A stretch of 36,481 nucleotides of DNA from a bacterium (GTDB lineage: Bacteria > Desulfobacterota > DSWW01), in contig JANQFG010000186.1 of NCBI GenBank assembly GCA_028277985.1, positions 1-36,481 on the forward strand, in the 5' to 3' direction. The notes below the pieces were generated by a model that saw only the letters and a list, made by a program, of their open reading frames with translations, made no database searches and was not told the origin of the DNA. Below, piece after piece: positions 15,252 through 23,683 of this stretch; position 1 is the stretch's first letter; each line of letters starts with the position of its first letter. Position numbers and translations under genes: made by a program.

Positions 15252-16028
15252 ATGCTCGAGGAGATCGTTGCCCACAAGCATGTCGAGATCCGGGAGGCGA
15301 AAGCTACCCGGACCGTGGACGCATTGAACCGGGAAGCGACGCGCCGGGATCCCCCTCGGTCCCTGATTGGGAGCATCACGGATGTGCACGGCCCGCCGCA
15401 CCGAATCATTGCCGAGATCAAGCGAGCCTCCCCGTCGAAGGGAGTCATGCGGGAAGACCTGGACCCGGTGGATTGGGCGGGACGATACGTCCGGGCAGGG
15501 GCGATCGGGCTTTCCGTCTTGACGGACGAAAAATTCTTCAAAGGGTCTCTCGAAGATCTTGCACGGATACGGGACCACGTGGACCTGCCCCTGCTCCGCA
15601 AGGATTTTCTGATCGATCCGTATCAAGTGCGAGAGGCGAGAGCCTGCGGCGCGGATGCGGTCCTTCTCATCATACGGATCCTCGAAGACGGCCAGTTTGC
15701 TGAGCTTCTCAGCGAGGTCCGGGATGCAGGCATGGAAGCGCTCGTGGAAGTGCACAACGAACAGGATCTGGACCGGGCCCTCGCACAAGGCACACGACTG
15801 CTTGGGATCAATAATCGGGACCTGAGCCGCTTCAAGACGGATATGTCCGTGACCCGGCGTCTCATGCCCCGGATCCCCCCCGAGGTTGTCGTGGTGAGCG
15901 CATCCGGGATCAACGATCCGGAGCAGGTCCGGTCGCTCGAATCGGATGGCGCGAAGGCCTTTCTCGTGGGTGAGGCCCTGGTGACGGCGGCGGACCCGGA
16001 GGAAAAGCTCAGAGAGCTTGCCACATGA
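15252..16028 (+). CDS. trpC: Indole-3-glycerol phosphate synthase
   Basis: 258 residues from ATG 15252. I prefer this start over ATG 15225 because it follows AAAGGGG and gives the family opening MLEEIVAHKHVEI. The TIM barrel shows all key motifs: IAEIKRASPSKG (substrate Lys and Ser), LSVLTDEKFFKG, LLRKDFLID (catalytic Lys), AVLLI, EALVEVHN, GINNRDL and VSASGI. The enzyme closes the indole ring in tryptophan synthesis. The reading frame runs into trpF with a 4-base overlap. No other trp gene is present; the pair lies between exbD and lptD. Confidence 0.95.
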   Translation: MLEEIVAHKHVEIREAKATRTVDALNREATRRDPPRSLIGSITDVHGPPHRIIAEIKRASPSKGVMREDLDPVDWAGRYVRAGAIGLSVLTDEKFFKGSLEDLARIRDHVDLPLLRKDFLIDPYQVREARACGADAVLLIIRILEDGQFAELLSEVRDAGMEALVEVHNEQDLDRALAQGTRLLGINNRDLSRFKTDMSVTRRLMPRIPPEVVVVSASGINDPEQVRSLESDGAKAFLVGEALVTAADPEEKLRELAT

Positions 16029-16645
16029 CTCGAGTGAAGGTGTGCGGGATCACGAATTCGGAAGATGCCATGCGCGCCGTCGACCTGGGCACGGACGCGC
16101 TCGGGTTCATCTTCTACCCGAAGAGCCCCCGCAATATCCTGCCTGCAGATGCTGCAGAGATCATCCGCGGGCTTCCCCCTTTCGTTGCCTCGGTGGGTGT
16201 ATTCGTAGACGCGCCGTCCAAGCAGATCGAAGCGATCGTTTCCGAGTGCGGTCTGACGGCCGTACAGCTGCACGGCAGCGAGACTCCGGATTTCTGCGGG
16301 CGGTTTCGCGTGAAGACAATCAAGGCCTTCCGGGTCAAGGATGCCCGGCTGCCTCCGGAAATCGACCGATACCGGACCGATGCGATCCTGCTGGACACAT
16401 ATCGCGAAGGGATGGCCGGGGGCACGGGTGAGACCTTCTCCTGGGACGTGGCCGTGGAGGCGAAGCGGTACGGCCGGGTGATCCTGGCGGGCGGCCTGAC
16501 CTGTGAGAACATCCGAAACGCGATCGAGACGGTCCGACCCTATGCCGTAGACGTTTCCTCCGGCGTGGAGATCGAGCCGGGCAGGAAGGACCCGAAAAAA
16601 CTCACTCAGTTCGTGACCAGGGCAAAGGAACGTCCCCTTTCATGA
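16025..16645 (+). CDS. trpF: Phosphoribosylanthranilate isomerase
   Basis: 206 residues. Conserved segments are VKVCGIT with the catalytic Cys, GFIFYPKSPRN, VGVFVDAP, VQLHG, LLDTY, GGTGETFSWD with the catalytic Asp, ILAGGL and VDVSSGVE near the phosphate-binding site. The enzyme isomerises N-(5'-phosphoribosyl)anthranilate, the step before trpC. It overlaps trpC by 4 bases at its start and lptD by 4 bases at its end, so the three are translationally linked. Confidence 0.95.
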   Translation: MTRVKVCGITNSEDAMRAVDLGTDALGFIFYPKSPRNILPADAAEIIRGLPPFVASVGVFVDAPSKQIEAIVSECGLTAVQLHGSETPDFCGRFRVKTIKAFRVKDARLPPEIDRYRTDAILLDTYREGMAGGTGETFSWDVAVEAKRYGRVILAGGLTCENIRNAIETVRPYAVDVSSGVEIEPGRKDPKKLTQFVTRAKERPLS

Positions 16646-18807
16646 GAATGCGTCGCTTCGTTTTGCTCTACGTCTTTTCTTTGTTTGTAGCCCTGTGCGG
16701 CTTCGGTCCGTTCTGCGAAAGGGCGGCAAACGCTCAGGAAGCGGACCAGGAGCGTCCCCTTCCCGCGGACACCGTCAGGGTGAAGGCGGATTCCCTCAGC
16801 TTTGATCAGCAGAACATGGCCGGTACGGCCACGGGCGACGTGAGAATCCTCTACGGGGATACGGTTCTGGAGGCCGGAGAGGTCTTTCTCGATCTTGACG
16901 ACAAGAGCAGCTACGCGAGCGAACGGGTCCGGCTGCTGCAGGGCAGAGACATCCTGACGTGCGACAAGCTGCAATATCACTGGGAAAGCCAGACCGGGAG
17001 CCTGGAGGGCGGCGAGCTGCTGTTCAAGGAAACGGGCTACTTCATCCGCGCCGATCTGCTGGAAAAGACCGGTCAGGACACGTATGCGGTCGAAGACGGG
17101 ACCTTTACAACCTGCGACTGCCCCTCACCGGAGGCCCGTGTGCCTTGGGAGATGCGCGCCCGCGAGGGTGAAATTACCCTGGGCGGGTACGCAAAGGTCA
17201 GGAAAGCCACCTTCCATATCCTGGGTGTGCCGGTTCTGTACATTCCCCGCGGCTACGTGCCAGTGAAGCTCGATCGTGAATCCGGGTTTCTCGTACCCGG
17301 GATCGGCCAGACCGGGAGAAACGGCTGGGAGTTCCTGCTTCCCTACTACTGGGCCATCAACGCAAGCTACGACGCGACCTTTCTGCTCGAAGGCCTCACG
17401 AAGAGGGGGGCGAAGCCGGGGGTGGAGTTCCGCTACCGACCGAGCAAGAACACGACCGGCAAGTGGAACCTCAGCATGATCTACGACATGAAGGTCGACG
17501 ATCTTCGTTACGGGCTCCGGGCCGAGCATTTCCAGAAGCTGTCTTCCTCCTTCTACGACAAACTCGATCTGCGCGTAGTTTCTGACAACGACTACACCGA
17601 GGATTTTCCCTGGGAGGTTGCGAGCCCTTCGGACCGCATCCTCGAGAGCCGGGGAACCGTCGGGTTCCTCCAGGGGAACTTTCACACCACCCTGGAAGGG
17701 AGTTTTGCGGATCTCGTCGCCGAGACGGGTGGAGACAAGGTGCCCCAACGTCTCCCCCACATTCACGTGGACTTCGTCCGCAGCCCGGTGGGGTTCCCCT
17801 GGTTGTCTCTGGGATGGCGATCCGAGGCGGTTCACTTTCTGGATGAGATGGGCAACAAGAGGTGGCGGCAACAGATCCGTCCTCAGGGGATGGTTTCCCT
17901 CAGCCCTGCGCCGGGCCTGTCTCTGAAGGGGGGCGTGGGTATCCGCGAGGTTCTGTCCCAGTACGTGAGCGACAGTTTCGGCGGCGATGGAAGCCAGCAC
18001 CGGACCCTGCTCGAGACCGAGGCCGAGGCCGAAGGCACCGTCGGGAGGGCCTTTCACTGGGGTTCCTACCGGCTCTTTCACGTGGTGCGGCCGAGGGTAC
18101 GGTATCAGTACATCCACGAAATCGCGTCCGATCCCTTCCCGGTGGTCATGGACGGACTGGATGTCCTGCGGAGCAGAAACTTCTTTACCTACAGCATCAC
18201 CACGAGCCTGTGGGGGAAACCCGAAGACTCCCTGCCCGGTGGAAGTAAGGGGATCATGGGAGACCTCTACGTGGCGCAGAGCCTCGATCTGGACCAGGAC
18301 CCTCTGGAGTCGCCCAGCCAGAGGCTCTTTTCGGATGTTCGGGTCCGGTGCCGACTGCAGCCGCGCACGTGGCTCGGCCTCAGGGCCGACCTCCAGATCG
18401 ACCCTTATGACGGATCTCTGAGAGCGATCGAAGTTGGGACCTCACTTCGCGACAAGAAGGACCGTTTCGGCCTCGATGTCGGGTTCCTGGAACACGATGA
18501 ACACGTGGTCGATCCGCTGACGCGGGTCGAGCTATACGATGCCTACGACCTCGTGTACCTGTTCCCGGGCATCGACCAGACCCTGCGGTCCCGGCTTCAG
18601 GCCCGGATTACCGACCAATGGGCCGCCTCCCTGGATACCCTCTATCTGATCGAGCTTTCGGGCAAGATCGAGAACCACCTCTCGGTTTCCTACCTGTCCG
18701 CCTGCGACTGCTGGTCGGTCGAGCTGAAGATGAATCAGACGGTCCGGCCGGACGATGTCGGGTTTTCCGTCCTGTTTCGGCTGACCGGCTTGGGTTCCTA
18801 TTATTGA
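16642..18807 (+). CDS. lptD: LPS-assembly outer membrane protein LptD
   Basis: 721 residues. The signal peptide ends near residue 31 (AANAQEAD). An LptA-like beta-jellyroll follows (about 45-150: VRVKADSLSFDQQNMAGTAT, VTGDVRILYG-like repeats), then IPRGYVPVKLDRESGFLVPG, which begins the C-terminal beta-barrel. The protein ends with aromatic residues (GLGSYY) as expected for a barrel. Two Cys-x-Cys pairs, Cys158/Cys160 and Cys688/Cys690, match the layout that forms interdomain disulfides in E. coli LptD. With LptE it inserts LPS in the outer leaflet. The start overlaps the trpF stop. The length is somewhat under the roughly 780 residues of E. coli LptD. Confidence 0.9.
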   Translation: MRMRRFVLLYVFSLFVALCGFGPFCERAANAQEADQERPLPADTVRVKADSLSFDQQNMAGTATGDVRILYGDTVLEAGEVFLDLDDKSSYASERVRLLQGRDILTCDKLQYHWESQTGSLEGGELLFKETGYFIRADLLEKTGQDTYAVEDGTFTTCDCPSPEARVPWEMRAREGEITLGGYAKVRKATFHILGVPVLYIPRGYVPVKLDRESGFLVPGIGQTGRNGWEFLLPYYWAINASYDATFLLEGLTKRGAKPGVEFRYRPSKNTTGKWNLSMIYDMKVDDLRYGLRAEHFQKLSSSFYDKLDLRVVSDNDYTEDFPWEVASPSDRILESRGTVGFLQGNFHTTLEGSFADLVAETGGDKVPQRLPHIHVDFVRSPVGFPWLSLGWRSEAVHFLDEMGNKRWRQQIRPQGMVSLSPAPGLSLKGGVGIREVLSQYVSDSFGGDGSQHRTLLETEAEAEGTVGRAFHWGSYRLFHVVRPRVRYQYIHEIASDPFPVVMDGLDVLRSRNFFTYSITTSLWGKPEDSLPGGSKGIMGDLYVAQSLDLDQDPLESPSQRLFSDVRVRCRLQPRTWLGLRADLQIDPYDGSLRAIEVGTSLRDKKDRFGLDVGFLEHDEHVVDPLTRVELYDAYDLVYLFPGIDQTLRSRLQARITDQWAASLDTLYLIELSGKIENHLSVSYLSACDCWSVELKMNQTVRPDDVGFSVLFRLTGLGSYY

Positions 18808-18848
18808 TCCGGCCGTATATGGACGAAGCAATATGCAGCAAAAGCGGC

Positions 18849-18949
18849 TTGACGGGCGGGACGGCATCACATACTCTGAGTGCGATGGCCTGGGTGCCAA
18901 AAGATAACCCACCGGTTTTCTTGAGTAATAATAGACAATTCGACTCAAG
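18849..18949 (+). promoter_or_regulatory. Candidate promoter and inverted repeat upstream of the nucleotide-sugar operon
   Basis: The 216-base gap after lptD holds TTGACG (18849-18854) and TACTCT (18872-18877) at 17-base spacing, a moderate promoter candidate. Downstream is a perfect 7-base inverted repeat, CTTGAGT (18920-18926) and ACTCAAG (18943-18949), 16 bases apart with no T-run. It could be an operator or leader hairpin of the following operon. Confidence 0.35.
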
Positions 18950-19023
18950 GAAGGACGTTTGTCGGCCGATCATTGGATAGTACTGGGCCTTACCCTGGAG
19001 ACTCGAGTAGAAAGGAGACTTGC

Positions 19024-20100
19024 TTGAAAGGACTCGTGCTCAGCGGGGGCGAAGGGACACGACTTCGGCCGATCACGCACACAAGCGCCAAACAGCTGAT
19101 TCCGGTCGCAAACAAGCCGGTCCTTTTTTACGGGCTGGAGGCGATCCGGGAGGCGGGCATCACAGAGGTGGGGATCATCGTCGGAAACACCCGGAAGGAG
19201 ATCCAGCAGGAAGCAGGCGATGGATCCCGCTGGGGTCTGAAGATCACCTATATCGAACAGGAGGCCCCCCTGGGCCTCGCCCACGCCGTGCTGACGGCGG
19301 AAGAGTTCATAGGTGACGAGTCTTTCGTCATGTATCTCGGCGACAATATTCTGAAGGACGGCATCAAGGATCTAGTGGACGAGTTCCGGAGCGAACGACC
19401 GAACTCTCAGATTCAGCTCGTCAGTGTTCCGAACCCGAGCCAGTTCGGTGTGGCAGAGCTTCTGGACGGAAAGGTGGTTCGGCTGGAGGAGAAGCCGAAG
19501 CATCCGAAGAGCGATCTTGCATTGACCGGGGTCTACATGTTCGACGCCAACATCTTCGAGGCGGCCAGGGCGATCAAGCCGTCCTGGCGGAACGAGCTGG
19601 AGATCACCGATGCAATCCAATGGCTGATCGATCATGGATACGAAGTCGTACCTCATCAGGTGACCGGATGGTGGAAAGACACCGGCAAGCTCGAGGACAT
19701 GCTCGAGGCGAACCGCCTCATTCTGGATACCATCGAGGAAAGGGTCGAAGGGGAGGTGGATGAGGCCTCCACGATCCAGTTCCGGGTGATCATCGAGAAG
19801 GGTGCCCGGATTCAGGACAGTGTCATCCGCGGTCCGGCGATCATCGGTGCGAAGACGATCCTCCGGAATGCCTACGTCGGTCCTTTCACCAGCATCGACG
19901 CCAGTTGTCGGATCGAAAACGTGGAAATACAGCACAGCATCGTCTGCGAGAATACGGTGATCAGCGATCATCCCTCCCAAAGGACGTTTCGCATCGAAGA
20001 CAGCCTGATCGGCACGAATGTGGAGATTTCGCGGACAGACCGTAAACCGAAGGCTCACAGGTTGCTGCTGGGGGATTCGAGCAAGGTGGAGCTCCCATGA
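19024..20100 (+). CDS. Glucose-1-phosphate thymidylyltransferase, long StrD type
   Basis: 358 residues from TTG 19024, which follows AAAGGAG by 6 bases and gives the expected opening MKGLVLSGGEGTRLRPITHT; the longer frame from ATG 18973 adds a non-conserved leader. The nucleotidyltransferase domain shows the pyrophosphorylase loop, the YLGDNIL metal site and LEEKPKHPKS. Beyond residue 250 it carries a left-handed beta-helix of hexapeptide repeats (VIEKGARIQDSVIRGPAIIG and on), so it belongs to the long StrD/RfbA-like branch rather than the short RmlA. It makes dTDP-glucose or a related sugar nucleotide. It overlaps rfbB by 4 bases. Confidence 0.88.
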   Translation: MKGLVLSGGEGTRLRPITHTSAKQLIPVANKPVLFYGLEAIREAGITEVGIIVGNTRKEIQQEAGDGSRWGLKITYIEQEAPLGLAHAVLTAEEFIGDESFVMYLGDNILKDGIKDLVDEFRSERPNSQIQLVSVPNPSQFGVAELLDGKVVRLEEKPKHPKSDLALTGVYMFDANIFEAARAIKPSWRNELEITDAIQWLIDHGYEVVPHQVTGWWKDTGKLEDMLEANRLILDTIEERVEGEVDEASTIQFRVIIEKGARIQDSVIRGPAIIGAKTILRNAYVGPFTSIDASCRIENVEIQHSIVCENTVISDHPSQRTFRIEDSLIGTNVEISRTDRKPKAHRLLLGDSSKVELP

Positions 20101-21107
20101 AGATTCTGGTCACGGGCGGAGCGGGCTTCATCGGGTCCAATTTCGTCCGGTACTTGCTGGAGGTCCATCCTGACGACGAGGTGGTGAACCTGGATCTGCT
20201 CACCTATGCGGGCAACCTGGAGAATCTGGCCGGCCTGGAGGATGCCGGGAATTACCGGTTCGTTCGAGGGGACATTGCGGACGCCGGGCTGCTGGACCGG
20301 CTCTTCGGGCAGGGGCTGGACCTGGTAGTCAACTTCGCTGCGGAGAGCCATGTCGACCGAAGCATCGAGGATCCGGGTCATTTCCTGAACACCAATATTC
20401 TGGGCACACAGGCCCTGCTGGAAACAGCAAGGCGATATGGGGTCACCCGGTTTCTTCAAATCTCTACCGACGAGGTCTACGGGTCTCTGTCCGAAGAAGA
20501 AGGCGGATTCACAGAAGAGAGCCCCGCAGCACCGAACAGCCCCTACTCGGCGAGCAAGGCGGCGGCCGATCTCCTATGTCGTGCCTACTTCAAGACCTAC
20601 GACCTCCCGGTGGTCGTTACGCGGTGCTCGAACAATTACGGTCCATATCAGTTTCCGGAAAAGCTGATTCCTTTGTTTATCACCAACGCACTTGCGGACG
20701 AACCGCTCCCGGTTTACGGGGACGGCCTCTACGTCCGCGACTGGATCCACGTGCGGGACCATTGCATCGCCCTCGATCAGGTGCTTCGCAATGGAAAGGA
20801 CGGCGAGATCTACAACATAGGCGCGGATGAGGAGAGGACGAACCTGGAGATTACCCAGGTGATCCTCGACAAGCTCGGCAAGGACAAGGGCCTGATCCGC
20901 CATGTGAAAGACAGGCCGGGGCACGACCGGCGGTACGCGATCGACAGTTCTAAGATACAAGGGGAACTCGGATGGCGGCCGGCGACCGGCTTTCGGCAGG
21001 GAATGATGGACACCATCGACTGGTACATCCGGAATGAGGCTTGGTGGAACAAGATCAAGAGCGGAGAGTACCGGCAGTACTACGAGCGGATGTACGGGAA
21101 CCGATGA
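20097..21107 (+). CDS. rfbB: dTDP-glucose 4,6-dehydratase
   Basis: 336 residues, extended short-chain dehydrogenase fold. NAD binding is by TGGAGFIGSN (residues 6-15). The active site shows STDEVYG (Thr, Asp, Glu acid-base set of dehydratases) and the YSASK catalytic Tyr and Lys. The sugar-nucleotide loop CSNNYGPYQFPEKLIPL and the YGDGLYVRDWIHVRDHC segment are characteristic. It converts dTDP-glucose to dTDP-4-keto-6-deoxyglucose, feeding the reductase encoded 24 bases downstream. Confidence 0.95.
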   Translation: MKILVTGGAGFIGSNFVRYLLEVHPDDEVVNLDLLTYAGNLENLAGLEDAGNYRFVRGDIADAGLLDRLFGQGLDLVVNFAAESHVDRSIEDPGHFLNTNILGTQALLETARRYGVTRFLQISTDEVYGSLSEEEGGFTEESPAAPNSPYSASKAAADLLCRAYFKTYDLPVVVTRCSNNYGPYQFPEKLIPLFITNALADEPLPVYGDGLYVRDWIHVRDHCIALDQVLRNGKDGEIYNIGADEERTNLEITQVILDKLGKDKGLIRHVKDRPGHDRRYAIDSSKIQGELGWRPATGFRQGMMDTIDWYIRNEAWWNKIKSGEYRQYYERMYGNR

Positions 21108-21131
21108 TCCGCTAGAAAGGGAATTGAGATT

Positions 21132-21971
21132 TTGAAAGTACTCGTTTCGGGTTCCAAAGGCATGCTGGGCACTGATCTCATGCGTGTTCTTGGATCCTCC
21201 CCCACTGCCGTCGTCGGGTTCGACCTTGATGAGCTCGATATCACCGACCGCCGGGCGGTCGAGGATCGGGTCCTTGCCGAGGCTCCGGATGTACTGATCA
21301 ATGCAGCTGCCTACACGGATGTGGATCGTAGCGAGGAACAGGAGGATCTGGCTTTTCAGGTGAACGCGGAAGGAGCCGCCAACCTGGCTCTGGCCTGCCG
21401 GGCTGCACGGGCCCGGCTGGTTCACGTGAGCACGGACTACGTCTTTGACGGCAGCGATCCGAGACCCTACTCCGAACAGGACCGGGCCAGCCCGCTCGGG
21501 GTCTATGGCCGCTCCAAGTGGGAAGGGGAGGAGAGGATCCGGGAAATCCTGCCCGAGGCATGTCTGGTCCGGACGGCCTGGCTCTATGGGAAAGCTGGAA
21601 AGAATTTCGTGAAGGCGATTCTGGCGCAGGCCGATCAGAAGAGCCGGCTGCGCGTAGTGGACGACCAGAGGGGTTCGCCCACCTATACGTTCGATCTGGC
21701 CATGGCACTTCGAGAGGCCGCCGGGCAGGGGCTCGAGGGAACCTATCACGTGACCAACCAGGGCTCCTGCAGCTGGCTGGAATTCGCCGTGAAGATACTG
21801 GAACTTTCGGAAAAGACAGGCGTGGAGGTGGATCCGATCTCTTCAGAGGAGCTCGGCAGGCCCGCCCCGCGGCCCACGAATTCGGTCCTTTCCTGTGGGA
21901 AGTTCGAGGAGGCCACGGGGATGAAGCTCCGTACCTGGCAGGATGCCTTGGCAGACTATCTATCCGAATGA
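21132..21971 (+). CDS. rfbD: dTDP-4-dehydrorhamnose reductase
   Basis: 279 residues with a TTG start at 21132 after AAAGGGAATTGAG. The nucleotide-binding GSKGMLGTDL, INAAAYTDVDRSEEQ, the STDYVFDGS loop and YGRSKWEGE (catalytic Tyr and Lys) identify RmlD. WLYGKAGKNFVKAIL and DQRGSPTYTFDLA are further family hallmarks. It makes dTDP-L-rhamnose, although the 3,5-epimerase (rmlC) that should act before it is missing from this operon. The next gene begins 40 bases later with its own ribosome site. Confidence 0.93.
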   Translation: MKVLVSGSKGMLGTDLMRVLGSSPTAVVGFDLDELDITDRRAVEDRVLAEAPDVLINAAAYTDVDRSEEQEDLAFQVNAEGAANLALACRAARARLVHVSTDYVFDGSDPRPYSEQDRASPLGVYGRSKWEGEERIREILPEACLVRTAWLYGKAGKNFVKAILAQADQKSRLRVVDDQRGSPTYTFDLAMALREAAGQGLEGTYHVTNQGSCSWLEFAVKILELSEKTGVEVDPISSEELGRPAPRPTNSVLSCGKFEEATGMKLRTWQDALADYLSE

Positions 21972-22011
21972 CGGAAGAAAGACACGCAATAGAGGAAGGA
22001 CAAGAGATATC

Positions 22012-22974
22012 ATGGAAAGGGTGCTGATCACCGGAGGCGCAGGCTTTATCGGATCCCATCTCTGTGAGCGATTTCTTGCAGAGGGTTTCGAAGTGTTCGG
22101 CATGGACAATCTGATCACCGGATCCCTGCAGAACATCGCCCATCTGTTCGAGGAGGAGCGGTTCCACTTCATCAAGCAGGACGTGACCGAGTATCTGTAC
22201 CTCAAGGGGGATCTGCACTACATCCTGCACTTCGCGTCGCCCGCCAGCCCGATCGACTACCAGCAACTGCCGATCCAGACCCTGAAGGTCGGCTCCCTGG
22301 GCACCCACAAGGCCCTTGGCTTGGCGAAGGAAAAGAAAGCCCGTTTCCTGCTCGCCTCCACCTCCGAGACATACGGGGATCCGCTGGTCCATCCCCAGCC
22401 GGAGACCTACTGGGGGAACGTCAATCCGGTGGGGCCGCGGGGCGTTTACGACGAAGCGAAACGATTCGCAGAGGCCCTCACGATGGCCTATCACAACTAT
22501 CACGACATGGACACCCGCATCGTGAGGATCTTCAACACCTATGGGCCGCGCATGCGCATCAACGACGGAAGGGTGGTCCCGACCCTGCTGCCCCAGGCCC
22601 TGCGGGGCGAAGACCTGACCGTCTTTGGAGACGGTTCTCAGACCCGGAGCTTCTGCTACGTGTCCGATCTCGTGGAAGGGATCTGGAGGCTCCTGATGCG
22701 TACGGATTACAGCGAGCCTGTGAATCTGGGCAACCCGCAGGAGATGTCGATCCTCGAGTTCGCCCAGGCGATTGTCCGGATCACCGGTTCGCAGAGCGAG
22801 ATCGTTTTCAAAGGGCTGCCCGCGGATGATCCGAAAGTCCGACAGCCCGATATCTCCCTGGCCAGAAAATTGCTCGACTGGGAGCCGAAGGTCTCCTTCG
22901 AGGAAGGGATTCGAGAGACGCTCGACTACTTTCGGGAAGTGCCGGAAGTGAAACAGACCCCGAGCGGAAGCTGA
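22012..22974 (+). CDS. UDP-glucuronate decarboxylase-like NAD-dependent sugar epimerase/dehydratase
   Basis: 320 residues from ATG 22012, chosen because it follows AGGAAGGA and starts with MERVLITGGAGFIGSHLC; a longer frame from ATG 21943 overlaps rfbD. LHFASPASPIDYQQLPIQTL, STSETYGDPLVHPQPETYWG, YDEAKRFAEAL (catalytic Tyr and Lys) and FNTYGPRMRINDGRVVP match the UXS subgroup that oxidises and decarboxylates UDP-glucuronate to UDP-xylose. A role in making UDP-xylose or a related pentose donor for surface polysaccharide is therefore likely. Other SDR sugar epimerases share the fold, so the substrate is not certain. Confidence 0.85.
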   Translation: MERVLITGGAGFIGSHLCERFLAEGFEVFGMDNLITGSLQNIAHLFEEERFHFIKQDVTEYLYLKGDLHYILHFASPASPIDYQQLPIQTLKVGSLGTHKALGLAKEKKARFLLASTSETYGDPLVHPQPETYWGNVNPVGPRGVYDEAKRFAEALTMAYHNYHDMDTRIVRIFNTYGPRMRINDGRVVPTLLPQALRGEDLTVFGDGSQTRSFCYVSDLVEGIWRLLMRTDYSEPVNLGNPQEMSILEFAQAIVRITGSQSEIVFKGLPADDPKVRQPDISLARKLLDWEPKVSFEEGIRETLDYFREVPEVKQTPSGS

Positions 22975-23034
22975 TCCTCACGAACTGTGAATCCTGCCGA
23001 TTCCCTGTCCCCGAGAGGAAAGGAAGGAAAAGAG

Positions 23035-23667
23035 GTGAATCAGACAGAGACGACGAACCACGTGCAACCGAAACACAAATCTACGTTAAGGGAATACACA
23101 GAGGCGATCCTGATCGCCCTTGTCCTTGCCTTTATCATTCGATCCTTCATTGTCCAGGCCTTCAAGATTCCTTCCGGTTCGATGATTCCGACCCTGCTGG
23201 TGGGCGACCACATCCTCGTGAACAAATTCATTTTCGGTCCACAGATCCCCTTTACCCGGATCAGGCTGTTCTCCCTGCAGAAGCCGGAGCGGGGTGAGGT
23301 GGTCGTGTTCCTGGAGCCCACCGAGAGAAAGAAGGATTTCATCAAGCGCGTCATCGGGTTGCCAGGTGAGACGATCCAGGTGATCGATCGAAAGGTACAC
23401 ATCAACGGAAAGCCCCTGGAAGGAGAGGAGTACGCATACTACGCCAGCTCGAGGTACGTGCGCGGACTCGACAACTACGGTCCCATCGAGATTCCGAAGG
23501 ATTCCTACTTCATGATGGGGGACAACCGCGAAAACAGCTCCGACAGTCGCGTGTGGGGCCCTGTTCCGTTCGAGCTGATGAAGGGCAAGGCCTTCATGAT
23601 CTACTGGTCGTGGAACGGACCGAGCCGCAATGTGCGTTGGGGCAGGATCGGTGACCTGATCCATTGA
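23035..23667 (+). CDS. lepB: Signal peptidase I
   Basis: 210 residues from GTG 23035, supported by AAGGAAGG upstream; an earlier GTG at 22987 is possible. One membrane helix spans about 22-40. Catalytic Ser49 is in IPSGSMIPTL and Lys104 in DFIKRVIGLPGE. The later family boxes are YFMMGDNRENSSDSR and WGPVPFELMKGKAFMIYWSW. The enzyme removes signal peptides on the outer face of the inner membrane. It is a housekeeping gene placed behind the sugar-nucleotide genes. Confidence 0.93.
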   Translation: MNQTETTNHVQPKHKSTLREYTEAILIALVLAFIIRSFIVQAFKIPSGSMIPTLLVGDHILVNKFIFGPQIPFTRIRLFSLQKPERGEVVVFLEPTERKKDFIKRVIGLPGETIQVIDRKVHINGKPLEGEEYAYYASSRYVRGLDNYGPIEIPKDSYFMMGDNRENSSDSRVWGPVPFELMKGKAFMIYWSWNGPSRNVRWGRIGDLIH

Positions 23668-23683
23668 TCGGAGATGCGAGCCT

